A DNA stretch of 15,400 nt from Paracoccaceae bacterium (GTDB taxonomy: Bacteria; Pseudomonadota; Alphaproteobacteria; Rhodobacterales; Rhodobacteraceae): contig PWWF01000059.1 of NCBI GenBank assembly GCA_003561595.1, positions 1-15,400 of the forward strand, in the 5' to 3' direction. Position 1 is the stretch's first letter; each line of letters starts with the position of its first letter. Shown in pieces: positions 1-7,245 of this stretch. The notes below the pieces were generated by a model, which saw nothing but the letters and a program-made list of their open reading frames with translations, was not told the origin of the DNA and did no database searches. The position numbers and the translations under genes were made by a program.

Positions 1-2
1 TG

Positions 3-21
3 CCGCTGCCTGCGGCAGCGG
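3..21 (-). terminator. Hairpin downstream of znuB, possible terminator
   Basis: An 8-bp perfect inverted repeat (CCGCTGCC, 3-nt loop, GGCAGCGG) lies 36 nt past the znuB stop codon. It could end the zur-znuC-znuB transcript. The window stops just beyond it, so a T-tract on the minus strand cannot be seen and the terminator call is weak. Confidence 0.3.
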
Positions 22-56
22 GAGATGCGCCATCGTTGCCAGTGAGGGAAAACCGC

Positions 57-860
57 TCAGCGCGCGCGCAGCCGCACCACAAGCCCCGCGCCCAGTGTCG
101 AGATCAGGAAGATCGCGGCTGCGATCACCACGATGGACGGCCCTGACGGCGTGTCCTGCATCAGCGACATCTGCAGCCCGCCCCAGACTGACCCCGCGCC
201 GATCAGCGCCGCGATCCCTGCCATCGCCTCGGGGCTGCGGGCCAGGTTGCGCGCGGCCGCCGCCGGGATGATCAACAGCGCCGCGATCAGCAGCGCCCCC
301 ACGATCTTGAGCGCCACGGCAACCACCACGGCCAACGCAAGGGTCAGCACCATGCGTTCACGGCCAGGATCGATGCCCGAGGCCTGCGCCAGATCCTCGC
401 TGAGAGTGGCGGTCAGAAGCGCCGACCAGCGCCACAGGATCAGCGCCAGCACCAGCGCGGCCCCGGCGACGATGATGCCCAGATCGACGCGCGAAACGGC
501 AAGGATGTCGCCGAACAGATAGGCCGACAGGTCCACCCGCACCGCAGGCAGGAAGGACACCGCCACCAGACCCAGTGCAAGCGCCGAATGCGCCAGCACG
601 CCCAGTGTCGTATCCATCGCCCAGCCGCGCCCTGCAAGGGTCGAGACGATCATCGCCATGATGAGCGCGACCATCAGCGTGCCGATGAAAATGCTGATCT
701 GGAACGCCAGGGCAAGCGCCACGCCAAGGATGGCGGCATGCGAGGTGGCATCGCCGAAATAGGCCATGCGCCGCCAGACCACGAAACAGCCCAGAGGGGC
801 AGCGGCCATGGCCACGGCCAGCCCGGCCAGAAGCGCGCGGGTGAGGAAATCATCAAGCAT
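57..860 (-). CDS. znuB: Zinc ABC transporter permease ZnuB
   Basis: Inner-membrane permease of the ZnuABC high-affinity zinc importer (ABC-3 / FecCD-like family). The 267-residue protein is almost entirely hydrophobic helices. It has the family features 'MAYFGDATSHAAILG' near residues 32-46 and a long hydrophobic helix with 'LLIAALLIIPAAAARNLA' in the C-terminal half. The start at 860 (MLDDFLTR) is preferred over an ATG eight codons upstream, because a GGAG lies about 9 nt before it and none precedes the upstream ATG. It is the last gene of the minus-strand zur-znuC-znuB unit. The 116-nt gap from znuC is unusually wide for this otherwise tight operon; it holds a small hairpin (926-938) but no convincing gene. 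The znuB assignment, rather than a manganese permease, rests on the adjacent zur and His-rich znuA. Confidence 0.93.
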   Translation of the reverse strand: MLDDFLTRALLAGLAVAMAAAPLGCFVVWRRMAYFGDATSHAAILGVALALAFQISIFIGTLMVALIMAMIVSTLAGRGWAMDTTLGVLAHSALALGLVAVSFLPAVRVDLSAYLFGDILAVSRVDLGIIVAGAALVLALILWRWSALLTATLSEDLAQASGIDPGRERMVLTLALAVVVAVALKIVGALLIAALLIIPAAAARNLARSPEAMAGIAALIGAGSVWGGLQMSLMQDTPSGPSIVVIAAAIFLISTLGAGLVVRLRAR

Positions 861-976
861 GCGGCAGGCTCCGTTCCGGGGCATGAGGGTGGGGCAAGCG
901 ACCGCGCGGAGAAGCAGTCCGACCGCAGGCGATGCCTGTGGCGGGGCGCGGCCCTGTCATCAAGATTGCCGCAGCC

Positions 977-1723
977 TCAGCCCGCATGTTGGTGATGCGC
1001 CCCTGCATGATCGTGGTCATGCGCGTGATCGTGGTCGTGTTGGTAAAGCGCCAGCGCCCCCCCGGTGCCCAGCCCGAACAAGGCGCGATATTCCGGCGCG
1101 TCGCGCACCACCTGCGGCGTGCCTTCGCAGCAGATATGGCCATTGATGCACACCACCCGGTCCGAGGCCGACATCACCACATGCAGATCATGGCTGACTG
1201 ACAGCACTGCGCATCCGGTCTGCGCGCGGACATCCGCGATCAACTGGTAGAAACTGGCCACACCGGGCTGGTCGAGCCCCGCTGTCGGTTCATCCAGCAT
1301 CAGGATATCGGGGCCGGGCAGCAGCGCGCGGGCCAGGAGCACGCGCTGGAACTGCCCGCCCGAGAGGGTTGCCATATTCTGCCCCATCACATCGCCCAGC
1401 CCCACACGGGCCAGCACCTGTTCCATCGCCGCGCGCGGCGCGCGGGTTGGCAGGGACAGGAAACGCGCCACCGGCAGCGGCAGGCCGGGGTCGATATGCA
1501 GGCGCTGGGGCACATAGCCCAGCCGCAGCCCCGGCGCACGTTGCACACGCCCGCGCGCGGCCGGAACCACCCCCAGCAATGCGCGCAGCAAGCTGGTCTT
1601 GCCCGACCCGTTCGGCCCCACGATGGTCACGATCTCGCCGCGCGCGATATCGAAATCGATATCGTGCAGCACGCGCCGCCCACCATACCGGACGCCCAGC
1701 CCTTGCGCGGAAATCAGGCTCAT
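977..1723 (-). CDS. znuC: Zinc ABC transporter ATP-binding protein ZnuC with His-rich C-terminus
   Basis: ATPase that powers zinc import through ZnuB. The 248-residue protein has the full ABC set: Walker A GPNGSGKT (36-43), signature LSGGQ (120-124), Walker B ILMLDE (140-145) and the switch histidine in SVSHD (His178). The start at 1723 (MSLISAQG) forms an ATGA overlap with the zur stop, which implies translational coupling. A longer reading from 1771 would lie inside zur and is rejected. The last 20 or so residues (from about 229) are a tail of alternating His/Asp ending HDHAGAHHQHAG, absent from the catalytic core. By inference it binds or buffers zinc at the cytosolic face. Expression should follow zur and be repressed by zinc-loaded Zur. 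Confidence 0.95.
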   Translation of the reverse strand: MSLISAQGLGVRYGGRRVLHDIDFDIARGEIVTIVGPNGSGKTSLLRALLGVVPAARGRVQRAPGLRLGYVPQRLHIDPGLPLPVARFLSLPTRAPRAAMEQVLARVGLGDVMGQNMATLSGGQFQRVLLARALLPGPDILMLDEPTAGLDQPGVASFYQLIADVRAQTGCAVLSVSHDLHVVMSASDRVVCINGHICCEGTPQVVRDAPEYRALFGLGTGGALALYQHDHDHAHDHDHAGAHHQHAG

Positions 1724-2205
1724 GCGGGGGTACAGGCGCTGCAGCGGCCCAGCGCCTCGATCGTGGAGCATTCGATCGTGAACCCGGCAGTCCGGGCTGC
1801 CGCGTGCAATGCGCGGCTCAGCTCAGGCGCAGTGGCTTCGGTCACGCTGTTGCATTGGGCGCAGATCAGAAAGGCCGCGCGATGATCCTCGCCCGGATGC
1901 GTGCAGGCGGTAAAGGCGTTCAGCCGCCGGATCCGGTGGGCCAGCCCGTGTTCGACCAGAAAATTCAGCGCGCGATAGGCCACGGGCGGCTGCGTGCCGT
2001 AACCTTCGGCGGCGAGCTTTTCCAGAACGTCATAGGCGCCCAGCGCGCCATGCGCCTCAAGCAGGATCTCCAGCGTGCGGCGGCGCACCGGCGTCAGGCG
2101 CGCGCCCCGCGCCCGCGCGCGCGCCTCGGCCTGCGCGAGGATCGCTTCGGCAGGGGCGGCACCGCTATGGTCGGGGCAACAGAATGCGTGCGCGTGATCG
2201 GTCAT
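1720..2205 (-). CDS. zur: Zinc uptake regulator Zur (Fur family)
   Basis: Zinc-sensing transcriptional repressor of the Fur family, 161 residues. A winged-helix N-terminal domain contains RLTPVRRRTLEILLE (36-50) and a recognition region QPPVAYRALNFL (72-83), equivalent to the 'KPPTVYRALDFL' of E. coli Zur. The C-terminal dimerisation domain has the structural-zinc pairs CAQC (115-118) and CSAC (155-158), and a CTHPGEDH segment (101-108). The start at 2205 (MTDHAHAF) has AAGG about 8 nt upstream; an in-frame ATG ten codons earlier falls in the operator region and is less likely. The N-terminus HAHAFCCPDH is richer in His/Cys than usual, and the C-terminal His-rich tail of E. coli Zur is missing. 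It overlaps znuC by 4 nt and is probably autoregulated through the operator at 2220-2234. Confidence 0.94.
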   Translation of the reverse strand: MTDHAHAFCCPDHSGAAPAEAILAQAEARARARGARLTPVRRRTLEILLEAHGALGAYDVLEKLAAEGYGTQPPVAYRALNFLVEHGLAHRIRRLNAFTACTHPGEDHRAAFLICAQCNSVTEATAPELSRALHAAARTAGFTIECSTIEALGRCSACTPA

Positions 2206-2214
2206 GCTTTGGCC

Positions 2215-2243
2215 TTGACTGTTATGATATAACAACAGATATG
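2215..2243 (+). promoter_or_regulatory. Predicted znuA promoter
   Basis: TTGACT (2215-2220) matches five of six bases of the sigma-70 -35 consensus. After a 17-nt spacer comes a weak -10, GATATG (2238-2243). The operator palindrome fills most of the spacer. Transcription would begin near 2250, with the ribosome site AAGGAG at 2263-2268 before the ATG at 2275. The -10 is poor, so the exact placement is uncertain. Confidence 0.45.
2220..2234. promoter_or_regulatory. Putative Zur operator
   Basis: TGTTATGATATAACA is a TGTTAT/ATAACA inverted repeat with a 3-nt centre, the AT-rich palindrome expected of Fur-family Zur sites. It sits between the divergent zur and znuA genes in an otherwise GC-rich genome. 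It falls in the spacer of the predicted znuA promoter and would overlap a possible zur -10 (TATCAT on the minus strand), so one bound Zur dimer could silence both directions. A related half-site arrangement, TCATAAC at 2254-2260, mirrors GTTATGA at 2221-2227 and might be a second, weaker site. Confidence 0.72.
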
Positions 2244-2274
2244 TTTTGAAACGTCATAACACAAGGAGAACGGG

Positions 2275-3513
2275 ATGCGCTACTCGATTGCGCTGGCTTG
2301 CGCCATGATGGGAAGCCCGCTTGCCGCTCAGGATCTGAAGGTCGTCACTGATTTTCAGGTGACGCATTCGCTGGTGTCGATGGTGATGGGCGATGACACC
2401 GCCGCAACGCTGCTGCTGGATCAGGGCGGTGACCCGCATTCGTTTCAGCTGCGCCCCAGCCAGGCCCAGGCGCTGGCCGAAGCCGATCTGGTCTTCTGGG
2501 TGGGTGAAGAGCTGACCCCATGGATGGCACGCGCGCTGTCGGGGACCGAGACGCAGGCGGATATCGTGACGCTGATCGAGGCGGACGGGCTGCATCTGCA
2601 GGATTTTGCACACGGCCATTCGCATAGCCATGACGATCACGGGCATTCGCATGATGATGACCATGGTCACAGCCACGATGATCACGGCCATTCGCATGAT
2701 GACGACCACGGCCACAGCCATGACGATCACGGCCACTCGCATGATGATGACCATGGCCACAGCCACGATGATCACGGCCATTCGCATGATGATGACCATG
2801 GCCACAGCCATGACGATCACGGCCATTCGCATGATGACGACCACGGCCACAGCCACGATGATCACGGGCATTCGCATGATGATGACCATGGTCACAGCCA
2901 TGACGATCACGGGCATTCGCATGATGATGACCATGGCCACAGCCATGACGATCACGGGCATTCGCATGATGATGACCATGACCACAGCCATGACGGGCTC
3001 GACCCGCATGCCTGGATGTATACGCATAATGCCAAGGCGTGGCTGGACGTGATCGCGGCGGAGCTCTCGCGCCACGATCCCAACAATGCCGAAACCTATG
3101 CCGCCAATGCCGCCGCCGCGCGCGATGCGATTGCCGAGATGCGCGCCGAGGTCGAGGCGATCCTGGAACCGGTTGGCGACACCCCCATCGTGGTGTTTCA
3201 TGACGCCTATGGCTACCTGTCCCACCAGTTCGGGGTGAATGTCGCGGGCACGATTGCGCTGGGGGATGCGGCCAGCCCCGGAGCGCAGCGCCTGTCCGAA
3301 CTGCGCGAAGAGTTGCAGGAGGGCGGCATCGCCTGCATCTTCCCTGAAGTCAATCACTCCTCGCGCTATGTCGATGTGGTGGTCGAGGGCACGGATGTGC
3401 GTGTGGGGGCAACACTCGACCCCGAAGGTGTGATGTTCGATCCGGGCGCGGATCTGTATCCCACGCTGATGCGCAGCATGGCGCAAGACATCGCGGATTG
3501 TGTGGCCGGGTGA
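2275..3513 (+). CDS. znuA: Zinc ABC transporter substrate-binding protein ZnuA with expanded His/Asp repeat loop
   Basis: Periplasmic zinc-binding protein that delivers zinc to ZnuBC. The 412-residue precursor starts with a signal peptide ending near SPLAA-QDLK (about residue 18-19). Expected zinc ligands of the family are present: His55 (GGDPHSF), His245 (LDPHAW), His309 (FHDAYGY) and an acidic residue at Asp382 (LDPEG). Cys354 and Cys409 match the position of the disulphide in E. coli ZnuA. Between the first and second ligand lies an insert, residues 113-240, made of 52 His, 42 Asp, plus Gly and Ser. ZnuA proteins commonly have a short His-rich loop here; this one makes the protein about 100 residues longer than usual. 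A strong ribosome site AAGGAG lies 6 nt before the start. It is divergent from zur and ends at a good terminator (3539-3571), so it is probably monocistronic and Zur-controlled. Confidence 0.96.
   Translation: MRYSIALACAMMGSPLAAQDLKVVTDFQVTHSLVSMVMGDDTAATLLLDQGGDPHSFQLRPSQAQALAEADLVFWVGEELTPWMARALSGTETQADIVTLIEADGLHLQDFAHGHSHSHDDHGHSHDDDHGHSHDDHGHSHDDDHGHSHDDHGHSHDDDHGHSHDDHGHSHDDDHGHSHDDHGHSHDDDHGHSHDDHGHSHDDDHGHSHDDHGHSHDDDHGHSHDDHGHSHDDDHDHSHDGLDPHAWMYTHNAKAWLDVIAAELSRHDPNNAETYAANAAAARDAIAEMRAEVEAILEPVGDTPIVVFHDAYGYLSHQFGVNVAGTIALGDAASPGAQRLSELREELQEGGIACIFPEVNHSSRYVDVVVEGTDVRVGATLDPEGVMFDPGADLYPTLMRSMAQDIADCVAG
2641..2994 (+). repeat. 45-nt in-frame tandem repeat inside znuA
   Basis: Seven complete 45-nt units begin at 2641, 2686, 2731, 2776, 2821, 2866 and 2911, followed by a partial eighth (39 nt, 2956-2994). 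Each unit encodes [15 protein letters not shown], itself two near-copies of a 7-8 residue element. A related degenerate stretch, 2611-2640, precedes the array. The seven full units differ only at third codon positions (for example GGG/GGC, GAT/GAC, CAT/CAC) and all encode the same peptide. The partial unit carries one replacement, Gly to Asp. There are no spacers, so this is a coding repeat and not a CRISPR array. It is a likely site for length variation by slippage or recombination. Confidence 0.97.
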
Positions 3514-3538
3514 CTCTGGTCTGAGGCTGGCTCGACTG

Positions 3539-3571
3539 ACGGGCAGCCCTGTATTCTGCGGGGCTGCCCGT
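3539..3571 (+). terminator. Rho-independent-type terminator after znuA
   Basis: An 11-bp perfect stem (ACGGGCAGCCC with GGGCTGCCCGT) encloses an 11-nt loop 25 nt after the znuA stop. It is followed by TCAATTTG, a short T-rich stretch. It separates the zinc locus from the ispH operon. No promoter is obvious in the remaining ~110 nt before ispH. Confidence 0.75.
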
Positions 3572-3683
3572 TCAATTTGCGCGACACAGACCCATCACGC
3601 TCCCGGATGCCTGCGCGGACGGCAACCCACTGGACCTGAACGCCCCCAGAGGTTAGGTCTGGCACGAGCAATGGAGGTCTGAC

Positions 3684-4631
3684 ATGCCAACCCCCCTCAC
3701 CCTTTATCTGGCGGCGCCCCGCGGGTTCTGCGCTGGTGTGGACCGCGCCATCAAGATCGTCGAGATGGCGCTGGAGAAATGGGGCGCGCCGGTCTATGTC
3801 CGCCATGAGATCGTGCATAACCGCTACGTGGTGGACGGGTTGCGCGACAAGGGGGCCGTGTTCGTCGAGGAACTGGATGAATGTCCGCCCGACCGCCCGG
3901 TGATCTTTTCGGCCCATGGCGTGCCCAAATCCGTGCCGCAGGCCGCGCAGGCGCGCAACATGCTCTATGTCGATGCAACCTGCCCGCTGGTCAGCAAAGT
4001 GCATATCGAGGCCGAGCGCCATCACGCCAATGGCTTGCAGATGGTGATGATCGGCCATGCGGGCCACCCCGAGACGATTGGCACCATGGGGCAATTGCCC
4101 GAAGGCGAGGTGCTGCTGGTCGAAACGCCCGCCGATGTGGCGGGGCTGCAGGTGCGCGACCCGGAACGTCTGGCCTTTATCACGCAGACCACCCTGTCGG
4201 TCGATGACACGGCAGAGGTCGTGGCCGCGCTGAAAGCGCGCTTTCCGGCCATCATCGGCCCGCACAAGGAAGATATCTGCTACGCCACGACCAACCGGCA
4301 AGAGGCCGTCAAGGCCATTGCGCCGCGTATCGATGCGCTGTTGGTGATCGGGGCGCCCAACTCGTCCAACTCGCAACGTCTGGTCGAGGTCGGGCGTGCC
4401 AAGGGCTGCGCCTATGCCCAGCTTGTGCAGCGCGCGCGCGATATCGACTGGCGCGCGCTGGAGGGCGTGTCGTCCGTGGGTATCACCGCCGGCGCCTCTG
4501 CCCCCGAAGAGCTGGTCAATGAGGTGATCGACGCCTTCCGCGCGCGCTATGATGTGACGGTCGAACTGGTCGAGACGGCGCAGGAACGCGTCGAATTCAA
4601 GGTACCGCGCGCCCTGCGCGAACCTGCATGA
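3684..4631 (+). CDS. ispH: 4-hydroxy-3-methylbut-2-enyl diphosphate reductase IspH
   Basis: Cytosolic iron-sulphur enzyme of the last step of the MEP pathway, reducing HMBPP to isopentenyl and dimethylallyl diphosphate, the precursors of quinones and carotenoids. The 315-residue protein has the three cluster cysteines Cys16 (PRGFCAGV), Cys100 (DATCPLV) and Cys199 ([10 protein letters not shown]). The substrate-site motifs EIVHN (His45), SAHG (His78), GHPE (Glu130) and the serine-rich PNSSNSQRL near the C-terminus are also intact. Length is normal for the family. The start has an ideal GGAGGT 5 nt upstream. It is the first gene of a five-gene plus-strand unit and overlaps the next gene by 4 nt. 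Confidence 0.97.
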   Translation: MPTPLTLYLAAPRGFCAGVDRAIKIVEMALEKWGAPVYVRHEIVHNRYVVDGLRDKGAVFVEELDECPPDRPVIFSAHGVPKSVPQAAQARNMLYVDATCPLVSKVHIEAERHHANGLQMVMIGHAGHPETIGTMGQLPEGEVLLVETPADVAGLQVRDPERLAFITQTTLSVDDTAEVVAALKARFPAIIGPHKEDICYATTNRQEAVKAIAPRIDALLVIGAPNSSNSQRLVEVGRAKGCAYAQLVQRARDIDWRALEGVSSVGITAGASAPEELVNEVIDAFRARYDVTVELVETAQERVEFKVPRALREPA

Positions 4632-5080
4632 GCGCCATTCCCCGCCCGGCCCTCGCGCTGGGGCTTGCCGGGCTGCTGCCGTTCCTGTTCGGCGTGGCCA
4701 CCCTGCTCTCGCCCGCGCTGGCGGATATGACCCTACGCCTGATCGGCCCGCGCTTTACCGCGCCTTTCGTGCTCATTTCCTACGGAACGGTGATCCTGTG
4801 TTTCATGTCCGGGGTGCTCTGGGGCTTTGCCGCACGCGGGGCGGAGGCGCGCTGGTCAGGCTATGCGCTCTCGGTCCTCCCCGCTCTCTGGGCGTTTTTC
4901 TTCGTGGGCGGTGGGGCCGTGTTCGCGCTGAACGCCCTGATTGCAGGGTTTCTGGGGCTGTTGCTGATCGACTGGCATTTCAGCCGCATGGGCCTGACCC
5001 CGCGCTGGTGGATGCCGCTGCGCCTGATCCTGACCGCCGGGGTCGTGCTGTGTCTGGCGCTGGGGCTGGCCTTGGGCTAG
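4628..5080 (+). CDS. DUF3429 family membrane protein
   Basis: 150-residue integral membrane protein of unknown function. About five hydrophobic segments cover most of the length, with the pattern typical of DUF3429: '[14 protein letters not shown]' at the N-terminus, '[16 protein letters not shown]' in the middle, then 'LLLIDWHF' and a final '[17 protein letters not shown]'. The family assignment is from recognition of this pattern. The ATG overlaps the ispH stop (ATGA), so the two are translationally coupled. That suggests co-production, but it does not show a role in isoprenoid synthesis. Confidence 0.8.
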   Translation: MSAIPRPALALGLAGLLPFLFGVATLLSPALADMTLRLIGPRFTAPFVLISYGTVILCFMSGVLWGFAARGAEARWSGYALSVLPALWAFFFVGGGAVFALNALIAGFLGLLLIDWHFSRMGLTPRWWMPLRLILTAGVVLCLALGLALG

Positions 5081-5110
5081 ACAGCCGCCAAACGTGGCGG
5101 AGACAGTCAG

Positions 5111-5710
5111 ATGATCCTCTATTCGATGCCCTCTTCGGGCAACAGCTACAAGGTGCGGCTGCTGCTGGCGCTGCTGGGGCGCGATGTGACACGCATCGAT
5201 GTCGAATATGGCAGCCCCGCGCTGGAAAGCGCGCATGCGAAAGGGCGCCTGCCCTTTGACAGGGTGCCAGTGCTGGTGCTGGAGGATGGCACCGCCCTGC
5301 CCGAATCGAACGCGATCCTGTGCTATCTGGGCGCGGACACGCCATTCATGCCCACCGACCCGGTGGCCCGCGCGCAGATGCTGGGCTGGATGTTCTGGGA
5401 ACAGAACCAGCATGAGGGCGTGATCGCCGTGCGCGCCGCACTGCTGCATTATCCCCACCGCAAACCCGAGGCCACGCCAGAGCGTCTGGCCGAATTGCTG
5501 AGCCGGGGTCAGGCGATCCTGCAGCACATGGAGGATCACCTGAGCACGCGCGACTGGCTGGTGGGGGGTGCCCCGACCCTCGCCGATCTGTGCCTGTATG
5601 GCTATACGCATAGCGCGGACACGCGGGGCGGGTTCGATATGGCCCCCCTGCCGCATCTGCGCGGCTGGTGCGACCGCATTGCCGCCCTGCCCGGATATGT
5701 GCCGCTGTGA
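5111..5710 (+). CDS. Glutathione S-transferase family protein
   Basis: 199-residue cytosolic protein with the two-domain GST layout. An N-terminal thioredoxin-like fold begins [20 protein letters not shown] and carries the cis-proline and glutathione-binding motif [19 protein letters not shown] (about 54-72). It is followed by a helical C-terminal domain with the conserved '[13 protein letters not shown]' (N-capping region). The substrate cannot be told from sequence; bacterial relatives of this type act in detoxification or have no known substrate. GGAG lies 8 nt before the ATG. The gene follows the DUF3429 gene by 30 nt and overlaps rnhA by 4 nt. Confidence 0.88.
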   Translation: MILYSMPSSGNSYKVRLLLALLGRDVTRIDVEYGSPALESAHAKGRLPFDRVPVLVLEDGTALPESNAILCYLGADTPFMPTDPVARAQMLGWMFWEQNQHEGVIAVRAALLHYPHRKPEATPERLAELLSRGQAILQHMEDHLSTRDWLVGGAPTLADLCLYGYTHSADTRGGFDMAPLPHLRGWCDRIAALPGYVPL

Positions 5711-6174
5711 CGGATCTGGTCGCCTATACCGACGGGGCCTGTTCAGGCAATCCCGGCCCCGGGGGCTGGGGGGTGCTGCTGCAGGCGCTGCGCGACGATC
5801 AGGTGATCCGCGAGCGCGAGCTCTCGGGCGGCGAGGCAGAGACGACGAATAACCGCATGGAGCTGATGGCCGCGATCACTGCGCTGGAAACGCTGGAGCG
5901 GCCCAGCGCGGTGACCATCGTCACCGACAGCGCCTATGTGAAGAACGGGGTGACAAGCTGGATCCATGGCTGGAAGCGCAATGGCTGGCGCACCGCCGGG
6001 CGCAAGCCGGTCAAGAATGTCGAGCTCTGGCAGCGGCTGGACACCGCGCAGGCGCGCCACAAGGTGCGCTGGGAATGGGTCAAGGGCCATGCGGGCCACC
6101 CCGAGAATGAACGCGCCGACGCGCTGGCGCGCGCCGGGATGGCCCCGTTCCGGCCCGGGAAAGCGGGATCATGA
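5707..6174 (+). CDS. rnhA: Ribonuclease HI
   Basis: Degrades the RNA strand of RNA-DNA hybrids during replication and R-loop removal. The start is GTG at 5707, overlapping the stop of the preceding GST gene (GTGA). A reading from an ATG at 5668 adds residues that only copy the GST frame and is rejected. The 155-residue protein retains the catalytic set Asp9 ([11 protein letters not shown]), Glu52 (NNRMELMA), Asp74 (VTDSAYV) and Asp138 (NERADALA), with the supporting His128 ([10 protein letters not shown]). The basic handle region [12 protein letters not shown] (85-96) is present. Length equals the E. coli enzyme (155 residues). It overlaps the next gene by ATGA. Confidence 0.97.
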   Translation: MTDLVAYTDGACSGNPGPGGWGVLLQALRDDQVIRERELSGGEAETTNNRMELMAAITALETLERPSAVTIVTDSAYVKNGVTSWIHGWKRNGWRTAGRKPVKNVELWQRLDTAQARHKVRWEWVKGHAGHPENERADALARAGMAPFRPGKAGS

Positions 6175-6794
6175 CGGCGCTTCAGGGGCTTGATTACGCG
6201 GCCGTTTTCATCTTTGCCGTGACCGGGGCGCTGGCGGCCAGCCGGGCGCAACTGGATATCGTGGGGTTCGTGTTTCTGGCCTGCCTGACAGCGGTTGGCG
6301 GGGGCACATTGCGCGATGTGATCCTGAACCGCGATCAGGTGTTCTGGATCGCCGATCCGGGCATGATCGCCTCGGCCTGCCTGGCGGCGGTTCTGGTCTT
6401 TTTCACGGCGCATCTGCTGGAATCGCGGCTGCGCGCGCTGGAATGGTGCGATGCCTTTGCGCTGAGCGCGGCTGTGCCCGCAGGTGTGGGCGTGGCACTG
6501 GCGATGGATCAAAGCTGGCCAGTCGTGGTGATCATGGGCATTGCCACCGGCACATTCGGCGGGCTGATGCGCGATGTGGTCTGCAACGAGGTGCCGCTGG
6601 TGCTGAAAAAGGGCGAGCTGTATGCCACCTCTGCCTTTGCGGGCACTTTGGCCGCACTTGGGGTAACGCTTCTGACAGATGACAGCCGGATCATTCTGCT
6701 GGCCTGCGCGCTGACCACATTCGCGCTGCGCGCGGGATCGCTGGGGTTTGGCTGGCATCTGCCGGTCTATAAAAGCCGCCCGCCGCGCACCTGA
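6171..6794 (+). CDS. TRIC / UPF0126 (YicG-like) membrane protein
   Basis: 207-residue integral membrane protein with the internal duplication of the UPF0126/TRIC family. The first half carries '[16 protein letters not shown]' and the second half '[20 protein letters not shown]'; each has a glycine-rich stretch followed by an Arg-Asp pair inside a three-helix repeat. Bacterial TRIC relatives form trimeric cation (potassium) channels; some members have been linked to glycine transport, so the substrate here is open. It is translationally coupled to rnhA. It ends only 3 nt before the convergent small membrane gene, with no room for a terminator between them. Confidence 0.88.
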   Translation: MTALQGLDYAAVFIFAVTGALAASRAQLDIVGFVFLACLTAVGGGTLRDVILNRDQVFWIADPGMIASACLAAVLVFFTAHLLESRLRALEWCDAFALSAAVPAGVGVALAMDQSWPVVVIMGIATGTFGGLMRDVVCNEVPLVLKKGELYATSAFAGTLAALGVTLLTDDSRIILLACALTTFALRAGSLGFGWHLPVYKSRPPRT

Positions 6795-6797
6795 GGC

Positions 6798-7040
6798 TCA
6801 GCGCCGCCCCTGATATTTCTGCCACAGCCATAAAAGCAGCAGCGACCCGATCAGCGCCAGTACGAAGGCCCCGACCCAGGACGCCGAGCTTGCCAGAAAC
6901 CGGAACCCCATGCCGCCTGCCAGCGCGCCCAGAACGCCGATCAGCATGGCTGTGGGCAGATCGGTTTCCATCCGCATCAGCCGCGTGGCAAAAACACCCG
7001 CAGCCGCACCGATCAGCATGAGGAGGAACACAGCCGGCAT
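6798..7040 (-). CDS. GlsB/YeaQ/YmgE family small membrane protein
   Basis: 80-residue protein with three hydrophobic segments (about 2-18, 29-50 and 53-73) and a basic C-terminus (QKYQGRR). The glycine-rich pattern 'MLIGVLGALAGGMGF' is typical of the GlsB/YeaQ/YmgE (transglycosylase-associated) family, often induced by stress and of unknown biochemical role. The start at 7040 has GAGCGG close upstream; an internal ATG seven codons in has no ribosome site. It is convergent with the TRIC gene. Confidence 0.72.
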   Translation of the reverse strand: MPAVFLLMLIGAAAGVFATRLMRMETDLPTAMLIGVLGALAGGMGFRFLASSASWVGAFVLALIGSLLLLWLWQKYQGRR

Positions 7041-7062
7041 CCGCTCAGCCCTGCCGCCAATG

Positions 7063-7078
7063 CGCGGGCTGGCCCGCG
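7063..7078. repeat. Short GC-rich palindrome between the GlsB-like gene and the dipeptidase
   Basis: CGCGGGC, 2 nt, GCCCGCG forms a near-perfect palindrome 22 nt upstream of the minus-strand GlsB-like start. The loop is too small for a classic terminator and no T-tract follows on either strand. It could be an operator for the small membrane gene or chance structure in GC-rich DNA. Confidence 0.3.
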
Positions 7079-7192
7079 AGATATGATTTTCGTGATGACA
7101 CCATGGGCATCCTCAATGGTTCGTGATGCAGAATTCCACACAGGCCGCCCAAGGTCCAGCCTTCGCAAAGAAGTTATGCCCGCAAAAGGTAA

Positions 7193-7208
7193 GGTGGGTA
7201 CACCCACC
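7193..7208. repeat. Perfect 16-bp inverted repeat upstream of the dipeptidase
   Basis: GGTGGGTACACCCACC is a perfect palindrome (7-bp arms around AC) 36 nt before the dipeptidase start, bordering the region where a -35 would lie. Similar GTGGGT/ACCCAC palindromes occur as short dispersed elements in proteobacterial genomes, so it may be a repeat-family member and not a dedicated operator. Confidence 0.5.
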
Positions 7209-7231
7209 CTACACATCTGCGTCAGAACACC

Positions 7232-7245
7232 TATGCTATAAGGTA
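7232..7245 (+). promoter_or_regulatory. Possible -10 of a leaderless dipeptidase transcript
   Basis: TATGCT (7232-7237), or the overlapping TATAAG, resembles a sigma-70 -10 and sits 7 nt before the dipeptidase ATG. No Shine-Dalgarno lies at a normal distance; the only candidate, AAGG, nearly touches the ATG. A start of transcription at or next to 7245 would give a leaderless mRNA. The -35 hexamer (near 7209) is poor, so this is tentative. Confidence 0.3.

Noticed and set aside
2641..2994. Regularly spaced repeat resembling a CRISPR array
   Set aside because: The 45-nt units are directly adjacent with no unique spacers, are in frame, and encode protein.
2254..3486. 410-codon open frame on the minus strand across znuA, encoding repeats such as [13 protein letters not shown]
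   Set aside because: It is the antisense of the His/Asp repeat: a 45-nt repeat without stops in one frame gives stop-free shadows in others. It has no ribosome site and the plus strand is a clear ZnuA.
3366..4376. 336-codon open frame on the minus strand across ispH
   Set aside because: Antisense of IspH, which has all three cluster cysteines and a strong ribosome site on the plus strand.
5668..5706. ATG start for rnhA at 5668
   Set aside because: The added residues overlap the GST gene and are not RNase H sequence; the GTG at 5707 gives the standard 155-residue enzyme with a 4-nt overlap.
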